From contig BDIU01000188.1 in assembly GCA_002118135.1 (NCBI GenBank), positions 1 through 64,000 on the forward strand: 64,000 bases of DNA, given 5' to 3'. Below, in pieces: positions 35,849-47,098 of this stretch (positions are counted from its first letter, which is position 1; the number at the start of each line of letters is the position of its first letter). The position numbers and the translations under genes are program-made. Source of the stretch: Trebouxia sp. TZW2008. Its lineage: Eukaryota; Chlorophyta; Trebouxiophyceae; Trebouxiales; Trebouxiaceae. The notes under the pieces are model-generated. The model saw nothing but the letters and a program-made list of their open reading frames with translations, did not search any database and was not told the DNA's origin.

Positions 35849-37135
35849 ATGTTTACTTCTCTCGCATCATCGTGTCAGCCTGCGCAAACTCGGGCAGTAC
35901 TCTGTCAACGCCCAGCGCTGACCAGAAACTCTGTGCAAACAACGTGCGGACGGCAAGCAGCCGCTCATTTAAGCAGTTGCAGGCCTGTGCACAAGGTCTT
36001 CACGAGCAGAGGCAATGTGAGACGACGAATGCAGCCAAGGGCCACAACTAATGTTACAGATCTCCCGTTGGTAAGGCTTCACAGAGCTTATGCCAAACGC
36101 ATACACATCGGCCTAGGCTCATCCAGACGTACGCCGATACTGCACTGCAACACACCTTCTGACAAAGCAGTGCACGTTCAGATACAGTCCGAGGACGAAT
36201 TCAGTGAAGCACTTGCAGGCAACAAAGGTACAACATGCATGTCGGTTCCTGCATGCAATGTAATTGCACACAGGACTCACAGAACACAACCATCCAACAA
36301 GTTCTGTGAGCTGGGCATCACTCACTTCCGGCTTTTTGCAGTCATTGTTGTTGACTGGATGGCAAAATGGTGTCGCAAATGTATATACCTGAAACCCAAA
36401 ATCCAGAAGATGATGGAGGCAGAGTTTCCAGAGTGGGCCAACTTCTGGGTGCTAGTTGTCTGAAAGCTTCAGCAAACATGTCAGCCTATGACCTTGTGTT
36501 TGTGGCATTGCAGCTTGCCAATTGTGTACATAGATGTGAATGCTGTCCCAGGCAAGCTAGTATACAGCAATGGGATCAAGGTGGGAAGTTCTGAATGAAA
36601 GGCATCTTACAAACTGTTGCTTGCCTTCTGATGGTCCTTGCGAAGACTGTGAGTCTGTTTTTGATCATTTCATCTAAAATCTAGTCGGTTCAACTCATGC
36701 TGGGCTGTGTTGCTGCAGAAAATGCCAACAATAGCGGTAAGCCAGACTGGAGAAAGCCTCACTGATATTGAGTTCATGCCTGTATATCTTGACACTATGT
36801 TCTGCTTTGCTGAGGGTTGCTGTCACTGCCGTGACGTGTTTCTAATGATTGCAGTTGTATCACAACAAGGAAAAAGTTGCAGAGCACATTGCAGCAGAGG
36901 GCAGCAAAGATGCTGTTGCCAAGGTAATGTTCAAGCTACAAATCCAGCTTTGCGCAAGCACACCATCTTCACTGACTTACCCCTCACTGAACGAAATCTA
37001 TCTAGTACTGAATAATTGCTCACCAGTAACTACTGCAGTGCTAAAGTTTCTTAGCTGCAATACTGCTTGCAGATTAAGGCCATGATTGAAACGGGTCTGA
37101 AGGCTCCAGAAGCAGCTGAAAAGGCTGCAGCTTGA
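35849..37135 (+). CDS. Chloroplast WCRKC-type thioredoxin (thioredoxin-like 3)
   Basis: Seven exons (35849-36070, 36182-36227, 36342-36432, 36514-36580, 36719-36736, 36855-36923, 37073-37135) sum to 576 nt, giving 191 residues; an upstream in-frame ATG at 35783 would add 22. The first ~70 residues are Ser/Arg-rich like a plastid transit peptide. The thioredoxin fold follows with active site WCRKC (99-103), [18 protein letters not shown], and the cis-proline segment KMPTI (143-147). WCRKC thioredoxins are plant/algal plastid redox proteins. Exon 5 is only 18 nt and encodes KMPTIA. It lies head-to-head with ELP4, 297 bp between starts. Confidence 0.88.
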
Positions 37136-38067
37136 GGCAGCCAATTTTTGCAAATCGCAAAAACGTCCAGAGAAGCAAAGCCTGCGCCGTTAGGCGTCAT
37201 GACGGGAGCTAAAACCCTGCATCATGTGTTTAATAGTATTAATACATCTCATCTATCTGTCTAAGTGCGGCAGATGCTGCTCAAGACCATGCTTGATCTG
37301 AGTACATTGTACACTTTCCAATGCCATGGCTTTGTACATCATGACATCTCACATGACAGTCTCGAGATGTGCATTTTTGAGAAGAGAAAATTTTCGGTGC
37401 AGTACACCAGTGACTGTAGGCACAACAGCCAATGCCTCAGCCTTGAAGACCGGTTTACATTGACTATGAATCTATTATCAGTGCTGTTCCTGGTGAGGCA
37501 CTGTCGCTTGTGCCTTTGGCCCTTTAGCCTTTGAATTGACTTGTGTTACTGAGCGCTCATGAGTGTGTCCTTCAACAACATTACCTTGCGCTTTTGCTGC
37601 CTTGCTCTGAGTACCTGTTGGGAGTCTATGGGCCTGCCGTAGAAGTAAGGAAGGACATTTCCCATTCAAGCCAGCAGAATCTCGCATTGAAGTTTTGCAA
37701 AGGCAGAGCCTGCCTCATGGCCTACCTCTGAGTGTGACGCACATACTTACGGACGCTTCAGTTTCCCTCATGCCTTTGCATCTGACTTCACAAGGGGCGC
37801 GATGCAACGACCGTTGCAGCCGCGATCCAAGCTTTGCTTTTGACTCAGTAACATACGCACAGTGACAGCAGTACTGTTGTGCCCGAAGCACGGGTTGACA
37901 CAGGCCACACTGACGCTAAATAGGGCAAGCCCTTGAGACTTTGAAAGCAGTAACAGGCCTGCGCCAATCGCTCGAGGGAGGGTGAACACTTGACAAGATC
38001 ACCTTTGTAAACGTCTCTGCCTCGCTGAGGTTCCAACTGTCCTGTCGCTCGAAAGCGGTGCTCCAGC
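37136..38067. other. Intergenic region, TRX to RSP3
   Basis: About 930 bp between two plus-strand genes. It contains the dispersed GCCGTTAGGCGTCATGACGG-type motif (37185-37209) noted separately. No gene supported. Confidence 0.4.
37185..37209. repeat. Short dispersed motif, copy 1
   Basis: Matches 45359-45383 at about 22 of 25 positions (CGCCGTTxGGCGTCATxAxG, then GGAGC). The first part can form a small stem CGCC/GGCG. Confidence 0.5.
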
Positions 38068-41000
38068 ATGGTGACGCCGAAGCTGCAACAGCTTCGTCGC
38101 AGCAACTCTGTGGCCCAGAAAACAGCTCCCTTGTCCACGCAGCATGTGAGCATGCGCCTACTGCACTGTACTGTGCATAGCTTGCAAAGTATCTGCCCTG
38201 CTTTTTGTTCTGGCCTTGTGCACAGCCAGCTATCTTGCAAAAACTAAATACAGCAGTTTTGAGAATCGTGTAGAGCTGATTCAGTTTCGTGCCTGGTGAT
38301 ATCATAGCAAGATGCTGTGCAGAGCCATGAAGAGCAAGAGCAGCTTATCCCCTCCAATCTCATGTTCAACAGGCGTGTGGTGCGCGGAAACACATACTCA
38401 GCTCAGATATTGCCAGGAGACATGCCTATCAAGCCAATGACGTAAGCACACTATGCGCTGCGCTCAATCCAATGCAAGAAGCTGCTAGTCGCTGCTTGAC
38501 AACAAGCTGTGCACATTGCATGACCTCTCAACAAAGTCCTATGCTGCTGCAGTAAGAAGACCTTGAGGCTGAAGCAATCGGTTCCGCCTCCCAGAACGCC
38601 TGACCCAGTAGATGGGCGTCGCCACATTGAACTGCAGGTCGGTCAAGTGGACTGGTGCTATGACATGTCTATCAGCATTAGCATGAGCTCTTAGATTTGC
38701 AAGCATAGCACAGCAGAAAGAAGCTGCTGCAGTTCTGCCATGGCTTGAAAGTTTCACCATGCTGGACGGTTACCTTTGACCTTTAAAGCCATTGCACAAT
38801 TTCAGCATGGTTTAATGAGCGCTGAAAAGTTTGACTATTTGCAACATTGCTGCATACCCTTCAACAACATTTGGACAGGCTTCTAGGGGTTTGCAACAGG
38901 CAGCAACATGCTCAGCAGGAATTCTGACTGCACAGTATGCTACAGCCTTGTCAGCTGATGTTGACAGAGCTTCGATCAGCAGCCTGACAGCCTCACAGAT
39001 TAGCACGCACGAAAAGCGCTGCAGCGCATCACCTTTGCAGCTGCTGATCACCACTTGACCTGACAGTCTGGAATGACAGCCAAAACAGCGGCACAAGCAC
39101 CTTCAGCAACATTGCCCTGGGCAGGATGTATAAGCTAAACCAGTCAGCTGACATGCTTGACAAACTGAATGGTCAAGTGGTCTAAAGCTGTGGCCAGCAA
39201 GCAGCGCAGTTGTTGTACGGTCTGTCGCCTGCCAGGACTGCTGAACCAAGCTAAGGCGGCAGCAATGGTGCAGAGCGTCAGCAGCATAAGCAGCAGCAGC
39301 AGCAGCAGCACACAGTATATATGACCAGCACCGTACTGACTCAAAAGCTACCAGCAGCGCTATTGTATTTCCATACCAAAACCATCAGCAAATCAGTAGA
39401 GCAACCAGAGTTCATGGACACTCTTCTGCAGCTTCGGTGTGCTCTGACAGCAACTTAGCGTCACTTCACATCCAAAATCGTGTCAAAGATGCTCTGATGG
39501 CACAAGTTTGCCCTCCAGCCTTTCCGCTATTTGGAGCAATCAAATGTCAGGGCAAAACCCGCAACAGCCACTCAGCACATCTATACAAACCTCATAGCAT
39601 CTCTTATCGCTTTGATGTTGCCAGTCTGCCCATGCTGCAAGTGCCCTATAGATTGACAGCTGTGTGGCCTGCAGACTGACAGCTATTTGGAGCAGTTGAC
39701 TGACGTGGCAGCAGAGACTGCTGTGTCTACTCAGAAGCTGTGATGCTGCCTGACAGCTTCTTGCCTTGCAGACTGACAGTTTCTTGGAGCAGCTGATCAA
39801 CGCTGTGTCAGAGACTGCTGTGTCTACTCAGATACTATGATGCTGCAAGTTTGCCCTGCAGATTGACAGCCGCTTGCCCAGCAGACTGACAGCTGTTTGG
39901 AGGAGCAGAATGACAGCTACTTGTCCTGCAGAATGACAGCTATTTGGAGCAGCTGATCAACATTGGGTCACGAATTGCTGTGTCTAATCACATGCTGTGA
40001 TGCTGCAAGTTGGCACTGCAGCCTGACAGCTGCTTGCCTTGCAGACTGACAGCTACTTGGAGCAGCTGACTGATGTGGTGGCAGAGACTAAGATGTCCGC
40101 CCAGACTGATCTCTTCAGAGATCGCCCTTCTACCCCCTTCTTCATAGCTGCCAAGGCTGATGTTGCAAATGTGTCCTGCAGGCTGACAGCTATTTGGAGC
40201 AGCTGACTGATGTGGTGGCAGAGACTCAGATGTCCACTCAGCACAAATGCCAGCGTATTGTAGCGTCAAAGCCTGCTCTAAGCTTGCAGGAGCTACCCAT
40301 GCTGGTGGGATCTGATGCTGCTGCTTTGTGCTGCAGACTGACAGCTACTTGGAGCAGCTGACTGACGTGGTGGCAGAGACTGAGATGTCCACCCAGACTG
40401 ACCCCTTCAGGGACCGCCCTTCCACCCCCCTCTTCATCCCTGCCAAAGCTGGCTTGGATGCCACCACCCAGATTGAGGCTGGGGACCTGTTTGACTTCGA
40501 TTTTGAGGTGAGATTCCGATCAATACAGTGATATTTTGATTGCCACAGCAATTCAGGCTGATGCCATCATGCAAAATCAGGCTGGTGACCTGTCTGATTT
40601 TGACTTTGAGGTGAATTCTCAAAGTTTTGAATCTCCTCCTCGTCCCTGCCAAGGCTGGCTTGGATGCTATCACCCAAATTGAGGCTGGACACCTGTTTGA
40701 CTTTGACTTTGAGGTGAGTCTTCAAGTGTGCAAACGGTCCCCACAATTTCAATTTTGCTGTGCTGTGTGTATCTGATCATTGCACTTCTTGTCTGTCAGA
40801 CGTAGCACACATGCTGCGATCAGTAATGATGCTAACTATCATTAGATTTGCCAGCATATACTGTTCGGTGTGTGTGGCACAAGTCTTATCTCGCCAGGCA
40901 GGATTGCCAAGAGCGTCGCGGCAAGGGTGCCTGATGTTTAAATGATGAAGGTCAGACAAGACAATGTCATTCCAGATCTTCCTCGGTAGACCTGGAGGAT

Positions 41001-41283
41001 TTGATCCCTTGACTTCACCAAATAACATGACCTTAGGCAACCTACTGCGATCAGTGTCTTCTGCATGCTCAGAGAGCCTACATAATCCGCCTCAAGGTCA
41101 TGCTGTGCCGTGGTCAGTGACTTGACAACAAAAGTGCCAAACACGTTGTCAGGCAATCATTTTATTGCTGTGCATCAACAGCAGTCTTCTTTGCCTATAC
41201 AGGAAGGCAAGCATGCATTGCTTCCTGCAATTTGATGTGTGTAGGTGGAGCCGCTACTGGAGGTGATGGTGGGCAAGTGCCTG

Positions 41284-41341
<58 letters not shown>

Positions 41342-44259
41342 GTCATTATTGTTCCAATTGTTCCAATTGTTGTTGTGGTAGTTGGTACGGTGTAGCTCAC
41401 ATGTTGAAAGGCGGGAAAAAGTAATTCACGTGTTGACAGCAAGGAAAAAAGTTAACACAAACATGACATTTTGCGCAGGTGGAGCCATTGCTGGAGGTGC
41501 TCGTGGGCAAGTGCCTGGAGCAGGGCCTCATGGAGGTCCTGGAAGAAGAGGAGCTCGCTGCCATGCGCGCCCACCAGCAACACTACGAACAGGTGAGCTG
41601 CAATAATTGTATACTGCGCACCAATGCGTGCCAACAGGCAGCACAGTGAACAAGTCAGCTAAAGTTACTTGATCTTGCAGCAGTGCATGCCTCACTAGCA
41701 GGACTACAAACAAGTCAGCTACTGGTTTTGTTTCTGTGTGCAGCATCCACGACAATGCTTTCTGGCAAGCTACATGGGTTCAGATTGATGCATTCTGTTC
41801 ACAGCAACAATGTTGCCTGCAGCGCTAGGATTTTATGCATACAGACATCCTGACCTCTGCGCTGCATAGCACCTACACAAGCACTAGCAAAGTCTTTGCC
41901 TGATTGTTGCAGCGCTTGAGCAAACTGTGACTTGTCAGTTTTGGCTGCGTCACACATACTCTCACACAGAATGTGTTCCTTGAGGCATGCCTTTGCAGCA
42001 CGCAAGCACAAACCGTTCTCGCAGAATGTCTGCAAGCCCTTACAGGGTCAAAAGCAACTTCATTAGTGTAGGGTGAATGCTAGAGAGCTGGCAGCAATGA
42101 GAGGCTGCAGACAGCAGCATTGTGCTGGCAGAGGCCAAAGCATATGGCATAAGTCAAAAATGGCAATCAGTAAAACTGTCGCTGTGTGCAGCATGTCTCA
42201 AGCAGTGGCTTCTGTTGGATGCAGGTCAAGGCAACGGAGCTGGCAGCCGTGCAGCGACTGGAGGCGGCCGAGCTGCGCAAGCAAGAGGAGAAGGCGCGCC
42301 GTCTGGACCAGGCCCACGCCCGCGCCACCGCGGAAACCAACCTCCGGGAGAAGGTCGCGGCCGCCACTTTCGCCAGAGGCTACATCAAGGGTGAGAGGCC
42401 TTGTATGCCTTGACGACAGTGCACGTCTGCAATTTCTTGCACTCAATAATGCTATTCACTATCAACATGTAATGGCAAGCTGACCTATTCAGTGTCAATT
42501 GAGCCAACAAAGGTTGCAACAGCAAACACTTCTGCCAGTGCATGGGGGTCGCACAGTATGGGCTTGAAGGCCAGAGTGCAGTTTTGCTAGCATGCATTTT
42601 GCTGTCACAAAGCTCTGTCCCCAGTGGGCAGTCACAGCGCCTAAATATGTGTGGCGTTGCAGGTTTGACTGGCACAGTGTATGGACGGCTGCAAGACTCT
42701 GGCTTCTTCTTTGACCCAGTCCAGAGGGAGGTGGAGCAGCAGGTCATCCCTTGGCTCAGAGGCGAGACTGAGAAGATTGTTGCTCGACACATGACTGCCA
42801 GGTACGCACTCACATTTCTCTATTATTCTGCAGAACCCGGAGTGCCTGCTGCAAGTGACAATCACAGTGATATGTTTGCAATTTCGAAGTCAGCAGTAGT
42901 GATTGGCCAGAGTATGAGTGAGGCAAGCATCAGTGTCCCATGCTATTCAAGCAAGACACAACACCTCAGGCGACTACAGCCCTGCAACATGCACCAGCAG
43001 TATCTGCTGTGATAGCTTGTTCCTTGATGTTGGCAAGGCATCGGCTGTAACCTGTAGTACTTGCTATTTGGAAACATAAGAGCAGGGTAGCCAAATTGAT
43101 GAGGACAGACAAACAGTATCAGCTGTTGTCAACTTGTGCTTTGGTGCTGATAAAGTACAGCAGAAAATTACAGCATCAATTTATATGACGTACAGGTCTG
43201 TGGTCGGAGCTTTGGTGGCCAAGGCTCTGGAGAAAGCTGAGGTGAAGGCTCAGCATGAGCAGGCTGCCCGGGACGTCGCCAAGGCTGAGTATGAAGCTGA
43301 AATGGCCAGGGTAAGCACTTCTCACATCTTGCTGGGCAGCAACATTGAACAGGCGACGACGCACTACAGCACCCCAACTTGACCATCCCTTAGGCTTTGT
43401 ACAGCTTCACAAAGAAGTGACTGACAAAATGCTGCGCAATCTCTCTTTCAAAGCAAGTCAATGCACCACACTCCACCAATGCTTGTGATCATTTGCAATA
43501 CAAGACGCCCAGCCAATCTCTTTCATCTGCCAACATGGGCACAGACAAAAGCTTTTCTGTCGTGCACACTTGAATGTGCTTTCACAGCTGCCCCTGACGA
43601 ACTGAGTCAGGGAAGCAAGCAAGCAGCATGAATACTCAATAAGTATCATGGCCTATCTGTGTCCTATGTTGCAGAAAGCTGCTGTTGAGGCTGCTGCCAA
43701 GGCAGAGGCGCAGGAGCTTCAGGGCTGGAAGAAGGATGCCACTGCTGTGCTGGCTGCTCTGGAGGGCAGCTACGCTGAGAAGATGACTGAGGTAATACAC
43801 CTTGTAACAGTAAAAGAGTGCTCAGCCTTCCGGCTTGAGTCATCAACATGCCAACCAGGACAAAATCACTTGCTTGCGCCTGCTCATGTATAAAGTGACA
43901 GTGTTGGCTTGCAAGCAACGCTAGATGAAGCACTCTGGGCAATGACCCTGCATCCGTTGACACATAGATTCCAGAGTCATATATAAAAGTAGACATCATC
44001 TGGGTTCTCATAGACATGGCATGTTTCTGTTGTGCAGATCAAGGCAGCTCTTGAGCAGCAAAATGGATCCCCTCCTTCTGACGAAGAAGTCTTCACAGAG
44101 CTGCTGTCAAAGGCAATTGTTGACAAGGACGCCATCAGAGGTGCCATGGCGGCTGCAAAGCAAGCAGCTGATGCAAAGGCGGCAGCTGAAGCTGCTGCTG
44201 CTGCAGCAGCAGCAGAGCAGGCAGCTGCTGGCGAGCAAGAAGCAGCTGCAGCTGAATAG
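38068..44259 (+). CDS. RSP3: Radial spoke protein 3
   Basis: Ten exons (38068-38145, 38323-38441, 38553-38637, 40337-40507, 41479-41592, 42225-42390, 42663-42801, 43196-43310, 43675-43791, 44038-44259) sum to 1326 nt, giving 441 residues with matching phases. RSP3 marks are in order: FNRRVVRGNTYSAQILP, VPPPRTPDPVDGRRHIELQ, YLEQLTDVV with STQTDPFRDRPSTPLF, FDFDFEVEPLLEVLVGKCLE, the GLMEVLEEEELAAMRAHQ block, and FARGYIKGLTGTVYGRLQDSG. The C-terminus is Ala/Glu-rich coiled coil ending in an Ala run. RSP3 is the dimeric core of the axonemal radial spoke and an A-kinase anchor, so the alga likely forms motile cilia at some stage. Exons 1-2 are less conserved. Introns 3 and 4 are packed with exon relics. 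Confidence 0.92.
39285..39310. repeat. AGC trinucleotide microsatellite
   Basis: About eight AGC units in RSP3 intron 3. Confidence 0.85.
39668..40260 (+). repeat. Six decayed tandem copies of RSP3 exon 4 start
   Basis: The segment TGCAGACTGACAGCTACTTG followed by GAGCAGCTGACTGAxGTGGTGG recurs at about 39668, 39767, 39858, 39925, 40036 and 40175, before the working exon at 40337. The 40036 copy is the longest and keeps the QTDxFRDRPSTP-encoding part; the others have stops or lose the frame. Confidence 0.92.
40545..40715 (+). repeat. Two decayed copies of RSP3 exon 4 end
   Basis: Downstream of the working donor (40507), GGTGACCTGTCTGATTTTGA and CACCTGTTTGACTTTGACTT repeat the FDFDFE-encoding end, each followed by GAGGTGA. 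The second (from about 40628) also repeats the GCCAAxGCTGGCTTGGATGC stretch. Confidence 0.9.
40865..41110 (-). mobile_element. LINE 3'-end remnant in RSP3 intron 4
   Basis: The minus strand encodes LPKVMLFGEVKGSNPPGLPR, then KIWNDIVLSDLHHLNIRHP and AWRDKTCATHT, the typical C-terminal region of non-LTR reverse transcriptase polyproteins (LxxGxxxGxRxRGRPxxRWxDxxxxDL). It matches the remnant at 24836-24940, including the shared 3' UTR. Confidence 0.75.
41245..41286 (+). repeat. Decayed copy of RSP3 exon 5 start
   Basis: GTGGAGCCGCTACTGGAGGT then GATGGTGGGCAAGTGCCTG, preceded by a TAG acceptor, is nearly identical to the working exon start at 41479. The copy then runs straight into a trinucleotide array instead of the rest of the exon. 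Confidence 0.9.
41287..41348. repeat. ATC trinucleotide microsatellite
   Basis: About 18-20 ATC units follow directly the truncated exon 5 copy. Read in the exon frame they would encode a His run, but the reading is not part of the gene model. Confidence 0.95.
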
Positions 44260-44717
44260 TGATAGCTTGTTCAGCTGCTGTCATAGGCTGTTCTGCTGTT
44301 TTCCAGGAGTGTACATCTGCGTTTTGACCGTGACATTGGTTGCCATTCTGGTTGTCATGCATTGTACTATGATCATTCGTCAACCATAGGCATATAACAA
44401 TACCATCCTGCTATCAACCTAGAATTTTCTCCGACAGAAATCTCATGACCCAAAATTTACTTTCGTGTTGTTTTCCATGACTTGTCTAGCTGACATGCTG
44501 CTGACATACATGCACTCAATGATGTATCACATACTATGCTACGTTAGACAGCCTGCCAGTGTGCATAAACGAGCGTCGCTGTTACCCTGTGACCCTAACA
44601 CCCTACCCATCAATACAGCCCTGTTAAGTGTCCACAAGAAGAAGTATGATGCAAGGCAGCACTGCCAAGCCTCATTTTCCCAATGTACATACGTAGCATT
44701 CCAATTGTATGCCACAC
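44260..44717. other. Convergent intergenic region
   Basis: The 3' flanks of RSP3 (+) and the LRR gene (-). No other feature recognised. Confidence 0.4.
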
Positions 44718-46679
44718 TCATGTCAATTTGGCTGCAGCCTTTGCAAGCTCGTCTTCCAAGACACTGCTCAACACAGTGCACTCATCAAGCACTCTAGCTG
44801 TGGCAATTTCTACCTCGCGCATCCCAGATCGTGCAGCCTGATTACTAATTTTGTCATCGTCATTGTCTTTGAGCCAAGGATCCCATGCAGGAGGTAGAAA
44901 CTTGCTGACATCCACTTGACCTTCACCAGATTTTGTCATGTTGGGCTGTGCATGCACTGCCTCAGATGGCAAATCATCTGCAGCGAGCACAAGTGCAGAT
45001 GAGGCAAACACCGTCTGCATGCTGACTCGTTTGCAAAGCTAGCAGGAATGACTTGCAGAATAAGTGCAGAAGTTAATCAGCTGACAACAAGCTCATCGAC
45101 ACCCGTCAGCTTGCTATGTAAGTTTGGACCAATGATCTGACCAACATGACACAGGACACAGGACTGACATCTGTGGCTTCAAGCTGTGCAGAAGGTAAGC
45201 AGCTGACAAGATTGTCAATGCCATGCTTTTGGCTTGCGTTATGATCCTACATCAACGCTTTGGCCAGCATGCGAGGCTGCCATTTGCTGCCTCATTTGAC
45301 TGTACTGACATCTCTTGCATCAAAGAAAAAAGAAAAACACACCAAAAAAAACAGTTTACGCCGTTTGGCGTCATAAAGGGAGCCTCTGTCTAAAGAGGCA
45401 GCCCAAGACTTACATCAAACAATAATGTGAGGAGGTGTGACATCAATCAAATAGCACATCAGATGTGCAAAAGGTCAGCAAAGCGTCCAGAACATCACAG
45501 TCATGGCAGGCGGAAGCTGCTTGCAGGCCGACAACAAATGCTAGCACGCTAAGAACAAAAGCTTGCAAGCCCAGAACAAGCGCTTGCAAGTTGACAACAA
45601 ATGCTTGCAATGTAACAACAGAAGGTTACAAGCCAAGAGGAAGAGCCACCTGCATAAGATGGTCGCCGCTCCCCATCCAGATTCCTGAGTGTGGTCAATG
45701 CGCTCAAGACAGAAGTCTTGTATTCAGTTCTGCTGCAGACAGGGTTGGGCTGAGATCTATCTGAGTTTTGCAAATACAGAGTCTGCAATGATGACAGCTG
45801 TGCCTGCAGCAACAGCTATCTCACCATCAACTGCTGAAAGCAGCTGTGGCGGTTCGAATTTGCCACAGAAATGAGTCACATGCATGTGACAGCCACCAAC
45901 AGCATGCAGCGCATGCAACAGACAGTGTGGTCTGTGCAATCAGCATCTGGCTTGAGTTCACTCTCAACCGGAAGATACAGCAAGCTGATGCACTGTCCTA
46001 ACAAGCTCAGGCGACGGAACTCAAGCTCACTGCAGATGCTTTGTCAACAAAACAATGCAGCGCATGCAACTGACTATGTGATCTATGGAATCAGGCATTT
46101 GGGGTAAGTTCACTCAGAACGTAAGTTTATGGCAAGCTGATGCACTGTCACATCAAGCTCAGGCGACGCAAGTCAAGCACACTGCAGATGTCTTCTCCTG
46201 AAGACAAGGACAAAGCAGATGCTGACCAGCATAGCCAGATTGATGTCATGGAGGGTGCACAGGAAGTTGCCTTGAAGCAGCAGGTGCTGCAATGCTGGGA
46301 GACCAGTCAAGTCATGCAGCTCAGTGATATGGTTGGAGGTCAAAACTAGTCGCTGCAGGAAGCGCAGATTGGCCAAGCCAGTGATGCTGCAATCAAGTCC
46401 AAAAGCTTTCTGTCAGGCCTGGTGCATGCCCAGCTTAAAGAGCACGAATGACGCTGATACGTGTTTGTCGACACTTGTACCCACCGCACAAGGCTGTTGC
46501 AGCTCAGATCAACTTCCACGAGGTGAGCAGCCAATCTTGGAAGGATCAATAGACCTGTTGCAACAGTCTGTGAAAGCCTTGGGAACCCCATTCAAGCATG
46601 AGATGGTCCACGTACCGTTGTTGGACAGGTTGATCTTATCCGCTGCCTCGCCAAGCAGTGTTGCCTGCAGACTGATCAT
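44718..46679 (-). CDS. Leucine-rich repeat protein (partly resolved exons)
   Basis: Exons 46679-46616, 46554-46485 and one starting at 46386 join in phase and give SDS22-like 22-residue repeats: KINLSNN, HLVEVDLSCNSLVRITGLAN, LRFLQRLVLTSNHITELHDL, TGLPALQHLLLQGN. Further down, LSSLQTLYLQ (about 45810-45780) and SALTTLRNLDGERRPSYAG (about 45725-45655) look like a later repeat and an LRR-cap. The last exon (to 44718) encodes a ~95-residue acidic tail with DVSKFLPPAWDPWLKD. The middle and last joins are not settled, and paired near-identical segments at about 46200-46130 and 46060-45990 may again be exon duplicates. LRR proteins of this type are protein-interaction scaffolds; the specific role is unknown. 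Confidence 0.55.
45359..45400. repeat. Short dispersed motif, copy 2, with adjacent hairpin
   Basis: CGCCGTTTGGCGTCATAAAG then GGAGC matches 37185-37209. Directly after it, GCCTCTGTCTAAAGAGGC forms a perfect 6-bp stem. An A-rich run precedes it. It lies in an intron of the LRR gene. Confidence 0.5.
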
Positions 46680-47098
46680 GAGCTTGAACTTCTTAAGTCG
46701 AGCATCTCAGACGACCGGTGTTGCGACTTACTTCTGCGGTTTTCTGATCTTGTGAAGAGACGTGTTCAGCCTTTCGACCTGGCATTATGTGCTCTATGCA
46801 ATTGTGAATTGGTCGCACGCACCCGCACTATGCCCAGAGTGGTGTGGGCAGGCGTTTCATAACGTTTTGAAACGCAAAAGTTTAACGCCACACTGCAGTG
46901 CTCATGTCGCAAACAGCTCGCGGAAAGCGATGCCCAGCACGCAGGCAAAGGGCCATCATCACAGTCGCAGCACATGTGGAACAGCAAGCAGTGCTGACCA
47001 GCGCGGTGATGCGAAACGAGTGCCAAGAGGCCGATGCATGCCGTCGCAGTTGAGAATTTGCGGGATTTTGCGCGCGTCAGAACCACGTTCGAAGTGTC
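46680..47098. other. Divergent intergenic region
   Basis: About 420 bp between LRR (-) and oxidoreductase (+) starts, likely a shared promoter region. No specific site defended. Confidence 0.4.

Noticed and set aside
41245..41348. His-rich exon in RSP3 from the VEPLLEVMVGKCL copy plus the ATC run
   Set aside because: The copy at 41479 continues with the conserved GLMEVLEEEELAAMRAHQ block and keeps the phase, so the His run belongs to a relic.
45450..45640. GCTTGCAAG-type short repeats as a CRISPR-like array
   Set aside because: Units are too short and irregular, without spacers, in a eukaryotic intron.
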